Assembly: GCF_003589595.1 (NCBI RefSeq)
Contig: NW_020654810.1
Location: forward strand, 17,719,129 to 17,783,128
Source of the DNA: Hyposmocoma kahamanoa
Taxonomy: Eukaryota > Arthropoda > Insecta > Lepidoptera > Cosmopterigidae
Direction: 5' to 3'
DNA length: 64,000 nt
Shown: positions 10,277-20,573 of the stretch, one piece after another
How positions within the stretch are numbered: position 1 is the stretch's first letter
Layout of the letters: each line of letters begins with the position of its first letter
Position numbers and translations under genes: made by a program
The notes under the pieces: generated by a model
Database searches by the model: none
Seen by the model: only the letters and a program-made list of their open reading frames with translations
What the model was told of the DNA's origin: nothing

Positions 10277-11514
10277 ATCCGAAAAAATGGTTTCATTTCC
10301 TATCTACCATAATAATGTAAAATCACGAATGTTGCAAACGAGTACAATCACGTTTAGGTAACCAGACCCGCATCACGACTGATTGTGACTGCGATAACAT
10401 TACCAAATAGTTTATTACACAAATAGATTAATTATTTATATACTAGGTTTTCATTTGTTAGTCTATTTACAACGAGCAACGCCTACACTATCATGTCAAA
10501 CTGAACACTGCAAGGCTCATACAGTGTTTTGTAATTACATTAGGTACAACTAGAACCTTTCGACTGTTATCAAGGGTAAATATATTTATTCGTTTTTCAG
10601 CAGAAATAGCTTATTTTAATGGCTGATAAGAATTCTTTAATATTTAATGTATAAAGTAAGTTAAATGTGAATGCGGAGCAACACAACGCATTGAGAGCAT
10701 ACAACGACTGTTCACCAGACACCTGACTTTCTGCTTCAACGGATTCTCTCACATATGAACAACGTGTACAAAAATTCAAATTGGTTACTGTGCATGATCG
10801 AAGACTTTTGTATTTTCTACTCGAGCTCATGATTGATCCAGGTCCAATTTAATGAATGCAGCATGCAACACGAATGCATTTCTTTAAATATCCCATATAC
10901 ATATCCATGTTTCAAAATAACAAACACAACAATTAACAAATGTTTATGCTCATGCCTTGTGGGGAAATAGCAAAGACGCCTTGAAGTATTCACTATACAG
11001 AAGAAATATATTAGAATACTAGTAAATTTCGACTCAATGGAAAGTTGTAAACCGTACATCAATATGTACTGTTTTAATTTTAAGACCACTATGTAACACA
11101 TGAAGGCAATAAAGATTTTGACATTGCCTTTGCCTTAACTACAAGTTTTATATTTTATATTCCCCCTCAGTAAAACCAATCTTGGCCTTCAATCCTCTTT
11201 GCCAGAATTTTGAACGAGTACAACACCATTAACAGTAAAAAAAACAGGTTTCATTTTAAAAGAATATTATAGAGGAAAGCCAATCAAGTTACCCTCAGAT
11301 TACACACGAGAGCGTGATGTTATCATCCAATACAGTGAGCTATGCACATAACTAATACACGAAATGCGAGGGCTGACTGAAAAGCAATCTCTTTTGACTA
11401 TTTACAATTAAAAATGATACTGGCCACTATCAGGACGTGTTCGCTTCTTTTTATTTTTTCAATATTAACTTATTACGTTTTGCTTTGCACGGACACATAT
11501 AAAAAAAAAAATTT
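10277..11514. other. No gene recognised
   Basis: AT-rich sequence with minus-strand frames up to 94 codons (10817-11101). None shows a recognisable motif, and no repeat family was identified. Confidence 0.5.
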
Positions 11515-11748
11515 AATAATCTCAGTACAAAGTACTAAAAAAACCGACCTCAAAAGTCATTCATCCCCTAGGTTGCCACCCTTAGAAGTGGAATATTTTC
11601 TTCAAATTTAAATGAGACCACTTCTGAGGTACCCTCTTTCCAACAAAACTTATCATCAAAATCGGTTCAAGAGTTACCGCGTAACATACACACAATAAAA
11701 ACATACAGTCGAATTGAGAACCTCCTTTTTGTTAAGTCGGTTAAAAAA
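11515..11748 (-). repeat. Family K element copy 2, minus strand
   Basis: It begins with the family 3' end in reverse (AATCTCAGTACAAAGTACT, then ACCGACCTCAAAAG). It continues through TTGCCACCCTTAGAAGTGG and CATCAAAATCGGTTCAAG and ends GTTAAGTCGGTTAAAAAA. Both ends are present; about 230 bp. Confidence 0.8.
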
Positions 11749-11869
11749 GAGCAAGTACTTTTTTAAAAGGCTGAAAACCCTTAATAACAAATGAAACAAG
11801 GGTATTTATTTCCCTTGTAGGGATGTTGAAAAAAAAGTTACCATGATCGTCTTGTATTTCATACTTTGC

Positions 11870-12090
11870 TAAATTACGTTTAGGCCCTTTGCACGCCGTA
11901 TCACACTGCTGAGCACAGGCCTCATTTCACAATTTGCAATTCGCACGCGGAATCTATGCGGATCAGGATTTTCACACACAGCTGTGCAGGTTTCCTCACG
12001 ATATTTTCCTTCACTGAAAGCATTAGCAGTAAATTACAAATTTCAAATTAAATTTTGCACATAAATTCCGAAAAACTCAGAGTTAAATTC
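11870..12090 (-). repeat. SINE-F copy 2, minus strand, degenerate
   Basis: It shares GCAGGTTTCCTCACGATATT, CCTTCACTGAAAG and CAAATTAAATTTTGCACATA with the other SINE-F copies. The tRNA-like head beyond ACTCAGAGTTAAATTC is decayed. The tail reads CACTGCTGAGCACAGGCCTC. Confidence 0.65.
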
Positions 12091-12519
12091 TCAAAATAAT
12101 AATGTAAAAGTGTTTTTTTTTTTTCAAAAGATTGGCCGCTTCTTTTGTTTTTTTACTTTACGCTTAGTTTCAAAATAAGAAATAAGTCGACTATAATTTT
12201 TTCATTCCTTTCTTTTAAGTCCTTACTAAGAAACACGTTCATGTAAATTTCATGAAATTTAATTTAAAAAGTTTCTTTACTTTTTAAATTTAATCAATGT
12301 TTAACTGTTACAATTTTTAATTTTTCAGCCGTCTTTGCTTTGTCACAACATTGTAAAAAAAATTAATTTTATCAATAAAGGTTCTGTAAGGTTGTACTAC
12401 GTCGATGTTAGATGTTAATTATAATAAATCAGAATAAGATATAAAGTAGCAGTTAATACTTGATATCTAATTCTTAATTATTTAAATAATACAAATTCAT
12501 CATAATCATTTCAACCAAA

Positions 12520-12662
12520 AGACACCTTTTGCTGGGCGTCCTCTAAAGAACGCCACAACGATTAATCTTGCGCTGCTCGCGGATACCCGCAACCTTCATC
12601 GGGTCATCGGTATACCTTGTCGCTGGTCTGCCCATGCATCATTTTTAGGTACGCGGTCGTCT
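12520..12662 (-). pseudogene. LINE reverse-transcriptase C-terminal remnant
   Basis: The minus strand translates to RPRT, two stops, then GRPATRYTDDPMKVAGIREQ. This matches the GRPPARWTDDLVKVAG region of the LINE family also seen at 6210-6535. The piece is short, decayed and truncated at both sides. Confidence 0.6.
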
Positions 12663-12772
12663 AAATATAAACGTTACTATTTTAAATTCTCTTTTTTGTT
12701 TCGCTAAATATACCCATGCGTAAACCATTTAAACCATTTATTTACCACACACAGTAAATACGAACAGAACAT

Positions 12773-13010
12773 AACTGCCTCCGTGGCCGAACGGTTACCA
12801 TGCCGGACTGCCACGCAGAGGTCCCAGGTTCGATTCCCGGGCCGGGAGAAATGTTTGTATGGCCTACATATATTTCTCTCGTGAGTTTGGGTGTAATTTG
12901 TGGCTGTCTATATGTGTGTCCATGGCACCCGCGACACAGGGTTTCCCTAGTGCGGGGCTATGTTGAGTGTGTGCGTTATTTATTATTATTATTTATTTAT
13001 AATAATATAA
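12773..13010 (+). repeat. SINE-C copy 2
   Basis: Full-length copy: AACTGCCTCCGTGGCCGAAC head, GGTTCGATTCCCGGGCCGGG B-box region, GTGCGGGGCTATGTTGAGTG 3' part, and a TTATTATTATTATTTATTTA tail. The frame of 85 codons across it is an artefact of the SINE. Confidence 0.88.
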
Positions 13011-13422
13011 CAATATTGTGGAAACAACAGTACGTGGAAGGAACAGGCACTGTATAATCCTTGTGGCTGTATGCCACGCGGTACTGATGTGCAGCCTGGC
13101 CTTGTTGACAATCCGTTTTTCAACATAATCCAATTTAACTACACCACTGTCACGATAAACATCGAATATTAATAATTATATTTGTTGAAATTATTAATAA
13201 CATTTAATAAATAAATTTAAAAAAAAATGATACTATGACTATGTACGACTAATTTATTTATTTATTTATTTCATAGTAATAAACTATTAAATAAATACAG
13301 GAAAAATACAACAAGTCACAAAGAATACAAGGGAAATGAAAAACAAAAGGTTCTGCTTATTTCTAATAGAAATTTCTTCCTGCAGACCTAAATACAACAT
13401 GTAATGAACAATAATAATATTA
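13011..13422. other. No gene recognised
   Basis: AT-rich sequence with a short TTTA repeat near 13255-13272. The TA at 13421-13422 is the mariner target duplication. Confidence 0.5.
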
Positions 13423-14313
13423 GGGGTTAAAGTATGAAATTGCCGTTTCGCACTGAAAAATTAAAACAATTTTTTTTAAGATTAAATATATTTGTTTAAT
13501 CAAAGTTTTTTCCCTTGTTGTCTATACATTTCTGCCATGTAATCGGAAGGTCATTTAAACCTTTGCGATAGAAGTCTGGAGACCTGGACTCCACAGCTGT
13601 GTGAAGGGATTTTTGTACTGCTTCCTGGGAATTTTATTTCCATACAAAAAAAAATCAAATTGCGGGAAAAAATGGTAGTCGGTCGGGGCGAGGTTCGACG
13701 AATATGTAGGATGATGGATAATTTATATCTGCAGGTCTTGTAGTAGTAAAACTGTTTCTCAAGCAGTGTGAGGTGTTGCGTTATCATAAAGCAATAACGG
13801 TGAAGCTGTTTTGCTGCGAGTTCCGTCGTCATTATTCAAACGCCATAATATGTCATATTGTGGGTATGCTAACATTAAACCATGACGTTTCGTGGTAGTT
13901 TGATACGGATCGGCTTCCATCATTACCTTCAATTCAACGTTATTTACATTTGTGACTGGTCTTCCTCGTGGTTCTTTCTTCAAGTCGTAATTTGCCGTAT
14001 TGCCGGCGTTTGCCGTATTTGCGTATGCCGTATCCTCTCCAAATACAGCATTGACAGTTTCTGCTACGTTAACTCCATGTGGAAATTCGTATTCGAAAAT
14101 TAGGTACTCAGATTTTCGCTGTATCTGTCTTCACGTTAAAAGCTGAATGTAAAAACAATTGAAAGTCGAACAATCAAATATCATGTTTTTTAAGTTAAGC
14201 ATGTTTTACTTTTCGTGTGAAAAACGTTTCACTCTGAAATCGGACACCATACAGGTTTAATTTTAATTTAAAGTGGCCAGTAAAATAAATCGGCAATTTC
14301 ATATTTAAACCCC
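13423..14313 (-). mobile_element. mariner element, internally deleted (891 bp)
   Basis: It is bounded by inverted repeats GGGGTTAAAGTATGAAATTG at the left and CAATTTCATATTTAAACCCC at the right, with TA duplications at 13421-13422 and 14314-14315. The ends match those of the element at 1-356. Full mariners are about 1.3 kb, so roughly 400 bp is deleted. It is non-autonomous. Confidence 0.9.
13500..13985 (-). pseudogene. mariner transposase, deleted and frameshifted
   Basis: On the minus strand KKEPRGRPVTNVNNVELKVM from the N-terminal helix-turn-helix linker is soon followed by LLLYDNATPHTA, which carries the second catalytic Asp. The C-terminal part continues in other frames (pieces equivalent to the SPDLAPTDYHFF region and the CIDNNG end). 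Deletions and frameshifts mean no working transposase can be made. This is the coding remnant of the 13423-14313 element. Confidence 0.85.
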
Positions 14314-14315
14314 TA

Positions 14316-15238
14316 TTATTAATAAAAATGTATATATAAACCAGACAATATTCTCAATTACACTGACGCTGGCTCGCTCTCTGCTCTGTCTCTCAACTAA
14401 TAAGAAGAAAAAAAAACCAGTTCGTATTAGTATTTCACTTAAATTAAAATAACATTTTTCCCGTATTACTCATACGAATTTGTACGAATTTGAATGGAAA
14501 AAATAAAGGAACCAATAGTCTAAGAGAAGGAGTTACATTCGTTGTTGTCGCTCTAATAATTTTCTTTTCGTGTGCACCTTAACTAAGTGCTGGTAAACAT
14601 ACCCAAACTCGGCTCAAGTTTGAAATTACTACTTTTAATAATAAATATATGTAACAATACGACCCTTATAACTTCAACAAACAATCCTAAGAACATTAAA
14701 AAGAAAACAAACACAATTCCCGTCATAACACCCAACGGTACTCTGTAATTAATAAAGAAAGTTCTAGATGGATTCAACACCAAAATAAAAACAATTCAAA
14801 TAGCAAAAAGGGAATTTATAATTCAGGTTATATATACTTACTAAAAGAAATTCCGAAGTTGTTAAAAGGCGTGGGTAATTAATAAAGTAATAAAAAGAAT
14901 TCCTTTCAAACAATGAAAAAATTAAAATGGGTCGAACTAAGGATGAAGCATCCCGGGAAAGTTCTCGATAAATATATATTTTTTTAAACAAATTTAATTT
15001 AAAAGTACGAAAGAAAACTAATGTGTAGTTTTTCATATTAAATACAATTTTGTCATTATTGTTACCAGCCAAATGGCATGTGTGGCTGGCGCCACGTGCG
15101 TCTGATGCCATGTGCGTAATTTTTTTTTAGGGACAGGCAGAGTAAGAGAAACACCGAGGGAAGAGGAACTTGAAGCCTTAACTCATAATCTAAACACTTT
15201 AGCACTATAGTCTATCATTCGATAAAATAGACAAGTTT
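14316..15238. other. No gene recognised
   Basis: AT-rich sequence. Minus-strand frames at 14583-14783 and 14764-15111 show only random-looking hydrophobic sequence. No repeat was identified. Confidence 0.5.
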
Positions 15239-15377
15239 AGCAGTAGAACACTTTATCTATTTCCAGCGCCAAGCAGTAATCTCAGCATTACTGTGTTCCA
15301 GTTTTGAAGGGTAAGGGTGCTGGTGCAATTACAGGCACATGGGACTTGTCAACTTATGTCTCAGAGTGACGGGCGCA
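15239..15377 (+). repeat. Family D retroposon copy 6, left part
   Basis: It starts AGCAGTAGAACACTTTATC (a short deletion relative to other copies) and runs to GTCTCAGAGTGACGGGCGCA, where the U6 chimera is inserted. The right part resumes at 15690. Confidence 0.8.
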
Positions 15378-15378
15378 G
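15366..15378 (+). repeat. Target-site duplication, left copy
   Basis: GTGACGGGCGCAG at 15366-15378 matches GTGACGAGCGCAG at 15692-15704 in 12 of 13 positions. The pair flanks the U6-LINE chimera. The last G may belong to either U6 or the target. Confidence 0.85.
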
Positions 15379-15486
15379 TACTTGCTTCGGCAGTACATAT
15401 ACTAAAATTGGAACGACACAGAGAAGATTAGCATGGCCCCTGCGCAAGGATGACACGCAAAATCGTGAAACGTTCCACATTTTTTT
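15378..15486 (+). ncRNA. U6 spliceosomal snRNA retrocopy (complete sequence)
   Basis: The sequence covers the whole U6 snRNA: the 5' stem-loop GTACTTGCTTCGGCAGTAC, the invariant ATATACTAAAATTGGAACGA, ACAGAGAAGATTAGCATGGC (the ACAGAGA box that pairs with the 5' splice site), CCCCTGCGCAAGGATGACAC and the terminal T run. U6 works in the nucleus as the catalytic centre of the spliceosome. Compared with the canonical insect sequence as I recall it, I see two changes (GACACAG for GATACAG, GAAACG for GAAGCG). The upstream sequence is a family D repeat, so no PSE or TATA promoter element is present. The copy is joined to a LINE 3' end and is almost certainly a pseudogene. Confidence 0.9.
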
Positions 15487-15689
15487 GAGTGGCGAGTCTT
15501 AACGGGATCCCACGAGCCGGCACCGGTGGGTGAGGGTGCATACACAGGTTTTTAGTGGGTAGGCCTCCGAGGATCCAACGGGCGAGCTTGTATCGCCGGA
15601 TGGACCAACGGAGCAGAGTCCCGCATAACCCCACCATGTCATCGCCCGCGGCGGGGTATGCGTAACGCATTTTCCTGAGTATAAAAAAA
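15487..15689 (+). mobile_element. Non-LTR retrotransposon 3' end fused to U6
   Basis: This 200 bp GC-richer stretch begins immediately after the U6 T run (GAGTGGCGAGTCTTAACGGG), contains GGTTTTTAGTGGGTAGGCCT and ends CCTGAGTATAAAAAAA. The TTTTAGTGGGT motif resembles the 3' untranslated region of R1-like LINEs, but I cannot name the family. A short A run is followed directly by the second copy of the target-site duplication, so this is the 3' end of the inserted unit. Confidence 0.75.
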
Positions 15690-15722
15690 GGGTGACGAGC
15701 GCAGTGGCAGTGCCTCTCAGGG
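15690..15722 (+). repeat. Family D copy 6, right part, and second target duplication
   Basis: It resumes GGGTGACGAGCGCAGTGGCA and GTGCCTCTCAG, exactly where the left part stopped. It breaks off at 15722, so the family tail is missing. Confidence 0.8.
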
Positions 15723-16984
15723 GGCCTACCATAACCTTTTAAAAAACAATCTTATTTCAATGTAAGCTTAAAGTAAGCTTATTATAATATTACTCATATT
15801 CGTACCATGACAAACCTGTCAACCAAGTAACATACTACTGCTAAAGTGATTGAAAGAACGAATGATTTCCCAATATTGTCTATTCCTTACTAGAAATAGG
15901 AAAAAAATAACGCTATATGAACTATATAATGCAATCTTTTCCTTTTTTGATGTTTCAAATCGTCTTATCGGAGTACAATGTTTAAGTACTTAATGTTACT
16001 TACATTCAGAGAATTTTAACTGCTAAGAAAAAATCTTATAAAGCTTAGAGCTCAAAACATTTGACTTAAAATAAAGTAGGTTTCTCTTTTTCCACTTTGG
16101 CTATAAATCTATTTGTCAGATTCCCAATAATTCCTTTTTGTATTCAGTTATTTTTGATGGTGTGATAGAATAGAATAGAAGCCACAATATTAAAATTTAA
16201 AATACTATGTCAAGGTATAATAACTGCCTTCCACTAACTAAAACGCGGGTAAGTGACAAATGGTCAAATAACCAGTTTAAATAGCAAAAAATAGAGCACA
16301 AAATTCTCTTTTGAAAACAGATGCAATTAGTTAACGTATTTGAGTTATCGGAACTTACCCTAACGATGCATAGCTGAAATATCATATCTAATATCAACAA
16401 TGACTATGTAACTAATTTGCAAAAATGTTTATGGTTAGGCAGTATTGGTTTCTGTTGAATTGAACAAGCAAATATGTAGAAAAGAGTAAGCCATACCTCT
16501 CAAACTATATTTTTGTGACCGTCACAGTGGTATTTACATAGCTGTCTATTTATAAAGCGGTATTTAAATAATCTCGCAAATCTACACATCTCTATCTTTT
16601 TGTCATCAATTTATATAATTTTGGTTGAAATATAATTTGAAATATTATAATAATAGTTCCCTTTTTGTCTGCAAATAAAGAGAAATCCGAAAATTTCAAC
16701 GTTTCCTTAATTATACACAATTTTCAACTTTTCGTTAGCAGGGCAAATAATAATATATACAGTGTAATAATAATTAATATAAAACAAAAAGTACCTATAA
16801 CTAAAAAATAACGAAATACCCATATTATAATTCTTTGGAAAGAAATACCTCTCCTTTGTAAAATTTATTATCCAATAAAAGGAGTTTGTAACAATTTGTA
16901 CATTTAATAAGTGTTCATTGTGCAGGATTCGGTATTCCGTGGTCTAGGACTCGACATTTTACAAAAAAGGAAATTATTTTTTTT
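15723..16984. other. No gene recognised
   Basis: Strongly AT-rich sequence with no recognisable exon or repeat. Confidence 0.5.
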
Positions 16985-17380
16985 TACACATGACAGGCAG
17001 ATAACTCCACTCCACCTGATATTAAATGGAAAGTGAAATCCAAACATGAAAGTACGTAGTGCAGTGTTGACAAGATGCCTCTTCACGCCTCGTTTGAAGG
17101 ACACCATATCGTAAGAAGGAGGGAATATTATTTCATTTGTCGACTGTGCGACAGAGAAAGGTGGCCACCAAACCTTTTACGGAGGCCAGCACGCGTGTTT
17201 CGGAGTAAGAACGTGGAGGGAAGGAGAAGGTTGAACATTTCTTCAGAGCTCTCACCATGGTACATTCAATAAAAGACGATAAGTGATGCAAAATTTTACG
17301 CAGTTGAAGAGGTTCAAGGTGGGATGAGACCTCTTCATCGCCGATAACTCGCGAGGCGCAACGCTGCTATCTATCCAAGG
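16985..17380 (-). repeat. Probable LINE 3' fragment, minus strand
   Basis: The stretch GGCAGATAACTCCACTCCAC to TGATATTAAATGGAAAGTG, then AAGATGCCTCTTCACGCCTC, GTAAGAAGGAGGGAATATTA and GGTGGGATGAGACCTCTTCA, resembles a dispersed lepidopteran LINE end in antisense. No reverse-transcriptase motif is visible, so the assignment is by general resemblance only. Confidence 0.45.
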
Positions 17381-17794
17381 CATGATGATTATAAAACCGA
17401 GACACTCTGTCACTGTCATTTCACCTATCCACAATTTTATTATTGTGTGATGTATATGTTATACACGTACTGGCACTTACGAAACTAATTTGTAATATAC
17501 CTGAACATTTTCAAAAGTTATCATCACAGAACAGAGGTTCTGATTTACAAGCTTAAAAGCTCTTATTGCTCTAATAAATCTCATTTAATACTACACTATG
17601 CTTTTCATTTGGTAATAATAGCTTATTCCCGGCCTTTCTGACTTAAGGTGACATTCTACTTTTCTTTTTTTAGGTTTTAATGAGTTTGTCATACCGTAAA
17701 AGATGGAAAGACGACCCACTGTACTTCTTCGGATTTAAAAATTTAACATACTTTAGCTTAAAATTATTTATACAAAGATCGAACACTTAGAAAA
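17381..17794. other. No gene recognised
   Basis: AT-rich sequence with no recognisable exon or repeat. Confidence 0.5.
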
Positions 17795-17915
17795 AATTCT
17801 TTCGATCATAGATTTCTCATAGATGGCGCTACGGTTAAAAATCGCTGAAAGCTAAATACAAAGCTCCGACAACAAACACAGAAAAATTTGTAAGGTCCGC
17901 TGGTTCATTCCGTGG
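17795..17915 (+). repeat. Family H repeat copy 1
   Basis: It shares TTTCTCATAGATGGCGCTA.., ACAACAAACACAGAAAAATTTG and AAGGTCCGCTGG with 53360-53465. Only two copies are seen, with moderate similarity, so the family limits are uncertain. Confidence 0.4.
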
Positions 17916-17976
17916 CTTAGATAACATAGCGTCTGTAGCGTTGGTTCGAATTTGGCCGAAAAGTAATTTCATGGTG
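17916..17976 (+). repeat. tRNA-like SINE head (family I)
   Basis: GTGGCTTAGATAACATAGCG resembles an A-box region and GTTGGTTCGAATTTGGCC a B box. 56308-56385 has the same order (TAGTTGGCATAGCGCC.., GTCGGTTCGAATTCGGCC). Probably a partial tRNA-derived SINE. Confidence 0.45.
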
Positions 17977-18623
17977 AAATATTCAGACATTCAATAAAAA
18001 TTTAATACTTCAGCTTCTTGTAAAAAATCAACAAATTTATCGATAAAGGTTGCATCACTTCGTGATTATTTTCTTATAAGGAACTGTATTGTATTAAAAA
18101 TACTTACGACCTATCCCTTTCCCTATGTAGGTTTATTCCCAGCTTAGCTTAAGGGCCCTTGTTCCCGGTTTAAGGAAGTTTCGTCGGGTTCTCGAACAAA
18201 GGGTATTATTTCAGGCTCGATTAAATTTTTTCGCTATAACACTGCAGTCTATTTGAAAATTTTATGCTCCATATAATGGAAACTATACAAAATCGAATAC
18301 CTTAAAATAATGATATACCTAGTCTTTGTTAAAAAAATAGTTTATAAAGAAACTCTGTGATGTAAGCTGACAAGAGAAAATATTATTTATGTTACCGGTC
18401 ACGGCATGAAAAAAAAACGTAATTTGATGAAAATTAAATAGGAAGATTATGAGAGCGTTAATACATGATATTTTATAGCAAAGATATTCGAACCAACCAG
18501 CAAAATAAATACATTATTATTTATTACAGGAATTTGTAATCCATTAAGTCACAATAATTCAATGAAAGTAGTCTTTGGAGAAATCTTTTCACGTAACACG
18601 AACCAAAAAAGAGTGCAATTTAA
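17977..18623. other. No gene recognised
   Basis: AT-rich sequence. The TAA at 18621-18623 is the target duplication of the next element. Confidence 0.5.
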
Positions 18624-18894
18624 GAGTGGTTGCACATGGTGACTTTTAGCAGCGATGCAAACGCGCATTCTTGAAACGCGTGATTGCATCGCTACGCTTG
18701 CGATTTATAGGCGACTGCATCGATACAAACGAGCGACTGCATCGGTACAGATGCAATCGCGTGCTTGCATCGCGTTTGCATCGCGGCTTAAAATCACAGG
18801 CGTGTGTCAATCAATCAAAGGTAGACGATTACCCACTATATCGTAACTGTATCGCGTTTGCATCGCTGCTAAAAATCGTTGTGTGTAACTGCTC
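18624..18894. mobile_element. MITE with TAA duplication (PIF/Harbinger-like)
   Basis: The 271 bp element has about 40 bp inverted termini: GAGTGGTTGCACATGGTGAC..TTTTAGCAGCGATGCAAACG at the left and the reverse complement of GAGCAGTTACACACAACGAT..TTTTAGCAGCGATGCAAACG at the right. The flanking TAA at 18621-18623 and 18895-18897 fits the TWA target preference of PIF/Harbinger transposons. The interior is a series of GCATCG/CGATGC-rich repeats. No transposase is encoded, so it is non-autonomous. Confidence 0.8.
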
Positions 18895-18897
18895 TAA

Positions 18898-19475
18898 ACT
18901 GTCCTCTATCGTTATAAAGTATAATTAAGTTAAGTTATAATTTTCTCTAAAAATTCTAGAGTATTTTGTTAGCAATACAAAACAAATTATTGAAAGCAGA
19001 TGGCAATCGATACAATAAAAAATCTTCATCGGCAGATGATTAAGATATTCCGTCAATAGAAATCATGCTAGCTTATATTACTATGTGCGTCTTTAAATCA
19101 GCTTATCCTAAAAATAACCTTCGGAGGAGGAAATGATTTTTTCGCCTACATTATCTCGGAAAGGTGAAATGTCACGAAATTCAATAAAGTGATAATAAGT
19201 GGATTTCTTGCGAGTCATATTTTCGACGATTCTCACATTCAAGCGTTTTATTGAAACCCCACCTGCTCCAGAAGGTCGATGAAAATAAATTTAATATTTT
19301 TTTCTTTACAAATCTTTTTAGAACATTATTCTTTGGAGAAATTGTGAGTTTTTGTATAAATAACCCCCCTAAAGCATTTCGATGGGCACAGCGCAAGCAT
19401 AATACGTCTTCATTCAAATGTCAGTTTGTCTCACAAGTTGGCACGGCAAACACTGTTTTTTTTTGTACTTTTAAT
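18898..19475. other. No gene recognised
   Basis: AT-rich sequence. Overlapping frames on both strands at 19181-19417 lack recognisable motifs. Confidence 0.5.
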
Positions 19476-19645
19476 AGCAGTAGAGCCCCTTGTGAAAGAG
19501 TTCGTCCAGAAACTGCCACCTTACCTATTTCTTTAATATACTGTTCTTGTATGATTTTGAAGGACAAGGATGCTGGTGAAGCAACTGCTACGGACAGACG
19601 TGTCCCTTACCGCCAGGTGCACGATTTTACTTGTCTCATTTTGGC
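19476..19645 (+). repeat. Family D retroposon copy 7, internally deleted
   Basis: The head AGCAGTAGAGCCCCTTGTG and GCTGGTGAAGCAACTGCTAC are joined with about 100 bp missing between GTGAA and CAACTG. The tail is reduced (GGTGCACGATTTTACTTGTC). Confidence 0.7.
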
Positions 19646-20320
19646 GACATATTTACTATATTGATTGGTGGGTATATGTTGGCAGTGAAGCAAAGCAATT
19701 AAATCACGTATCACATCTTGCTTACCCAGATAGCATATATTTATTACCTATGTATACAAGGTTAATTGTACAATACTAATAACATCGCAAAATACTAATA
19801 ACGTTATAAAAGGACATTTTACAAAACAATAAATGCACTAAAAATAAACTTTTAAGTTTTACTTGTACTATCTGACATTTTTTAAATCTGTATTTGGCAG
19901 AATAGCAGTAAATTTAAACGTACAACCGCTCTCCTCGCTTTTGCGTTTTGCATTTGACTAGTATTACTAAAACTTAAAAAGTCCATTTTTGGTAAATTTT
20001 TTAAGTTTTGTAAAAAGTAATGGAATAAAAGTTGTTACATATGATGTTAGTAATATAGCTATTATATATAGTTAGTATTTTACAAGTAATTACCATGTAT
20101 ACACATCGTTTATAAATTATGAACTTTAAACCTTATTTGTTTTTAACCTTAGCCCGTCATGTTATAATAATAATAATAATGTATTAATGTATTAATTTGT
20201 TATGCACCGCCCGTTAATTATTCTGAACCCAGTTCTCCGGTTAACTGCTAGAAAATGCTTATAAATAAAAATAAAATTTAAATAAATAAATAAATAACCA
20301 CTCACAAATTTCAAAAGAGA
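19646..20320. other. No gene; possible degenerate inverted repeat
   Basis: AT-rich. ATACTAATAACATCGC near 19772 and GATGTTAGTAATAT near 20042 are roughly inverted, with TTTTACAAAAC-like motifs inside each. This hints at an old AT-rich MITE at about 19770-20090, too degraded to call. A TAAA repeat ends the stretch near 20296. Confidence 0.35.
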
Positions 20321-20448
20321 TATCGAGTTCTTAGGTTTTCGCGATTGTTACATATAGGAAATGAAACTATTTTGCCGGACTCAAATCGCGTATATTTGTA
20401 TATTCAAACAAACCGCCATTTCGGGCCCTTTACAGGTCTCATGGAATG
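20321..20448 (+). repeat. Family E (Penelope-like repeat) fragment
   Basis: It reads TATCGAGTTCTTAGGTTTTC, GCGATTGTTACATATAGGAA, TCAAATCGCGTATATTTG and TTTCGGGCCCTTTACAGGTC. This is collinear with the arms of the inverted repeat at 61932-63143 and supplies the outer segment that the left arm there lacks. Confidence 0.7.
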
Positions 20449-20573
20449 GAATTAATTAAGCAGATACAATGTGTATCGCGAGATATTAGATATTACTTAA
20501 ACAAGGTGATAACAAAAACATTGTTTATTTTAAAGAAGTTACTTTATTATAAAAATAATGATTATGATTCAAA

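Noticed and set aside
15428..15732. Minus-strand frames over the U6 chimera
   Set aside because: They are antisense to U6 and the LINE tail and are explained by the GC-rich tail.
19770..20090. Possible AT-rich MITE
   Set aside because: The inverted similarity is weak and interrupted, and no target duplication could be defined.
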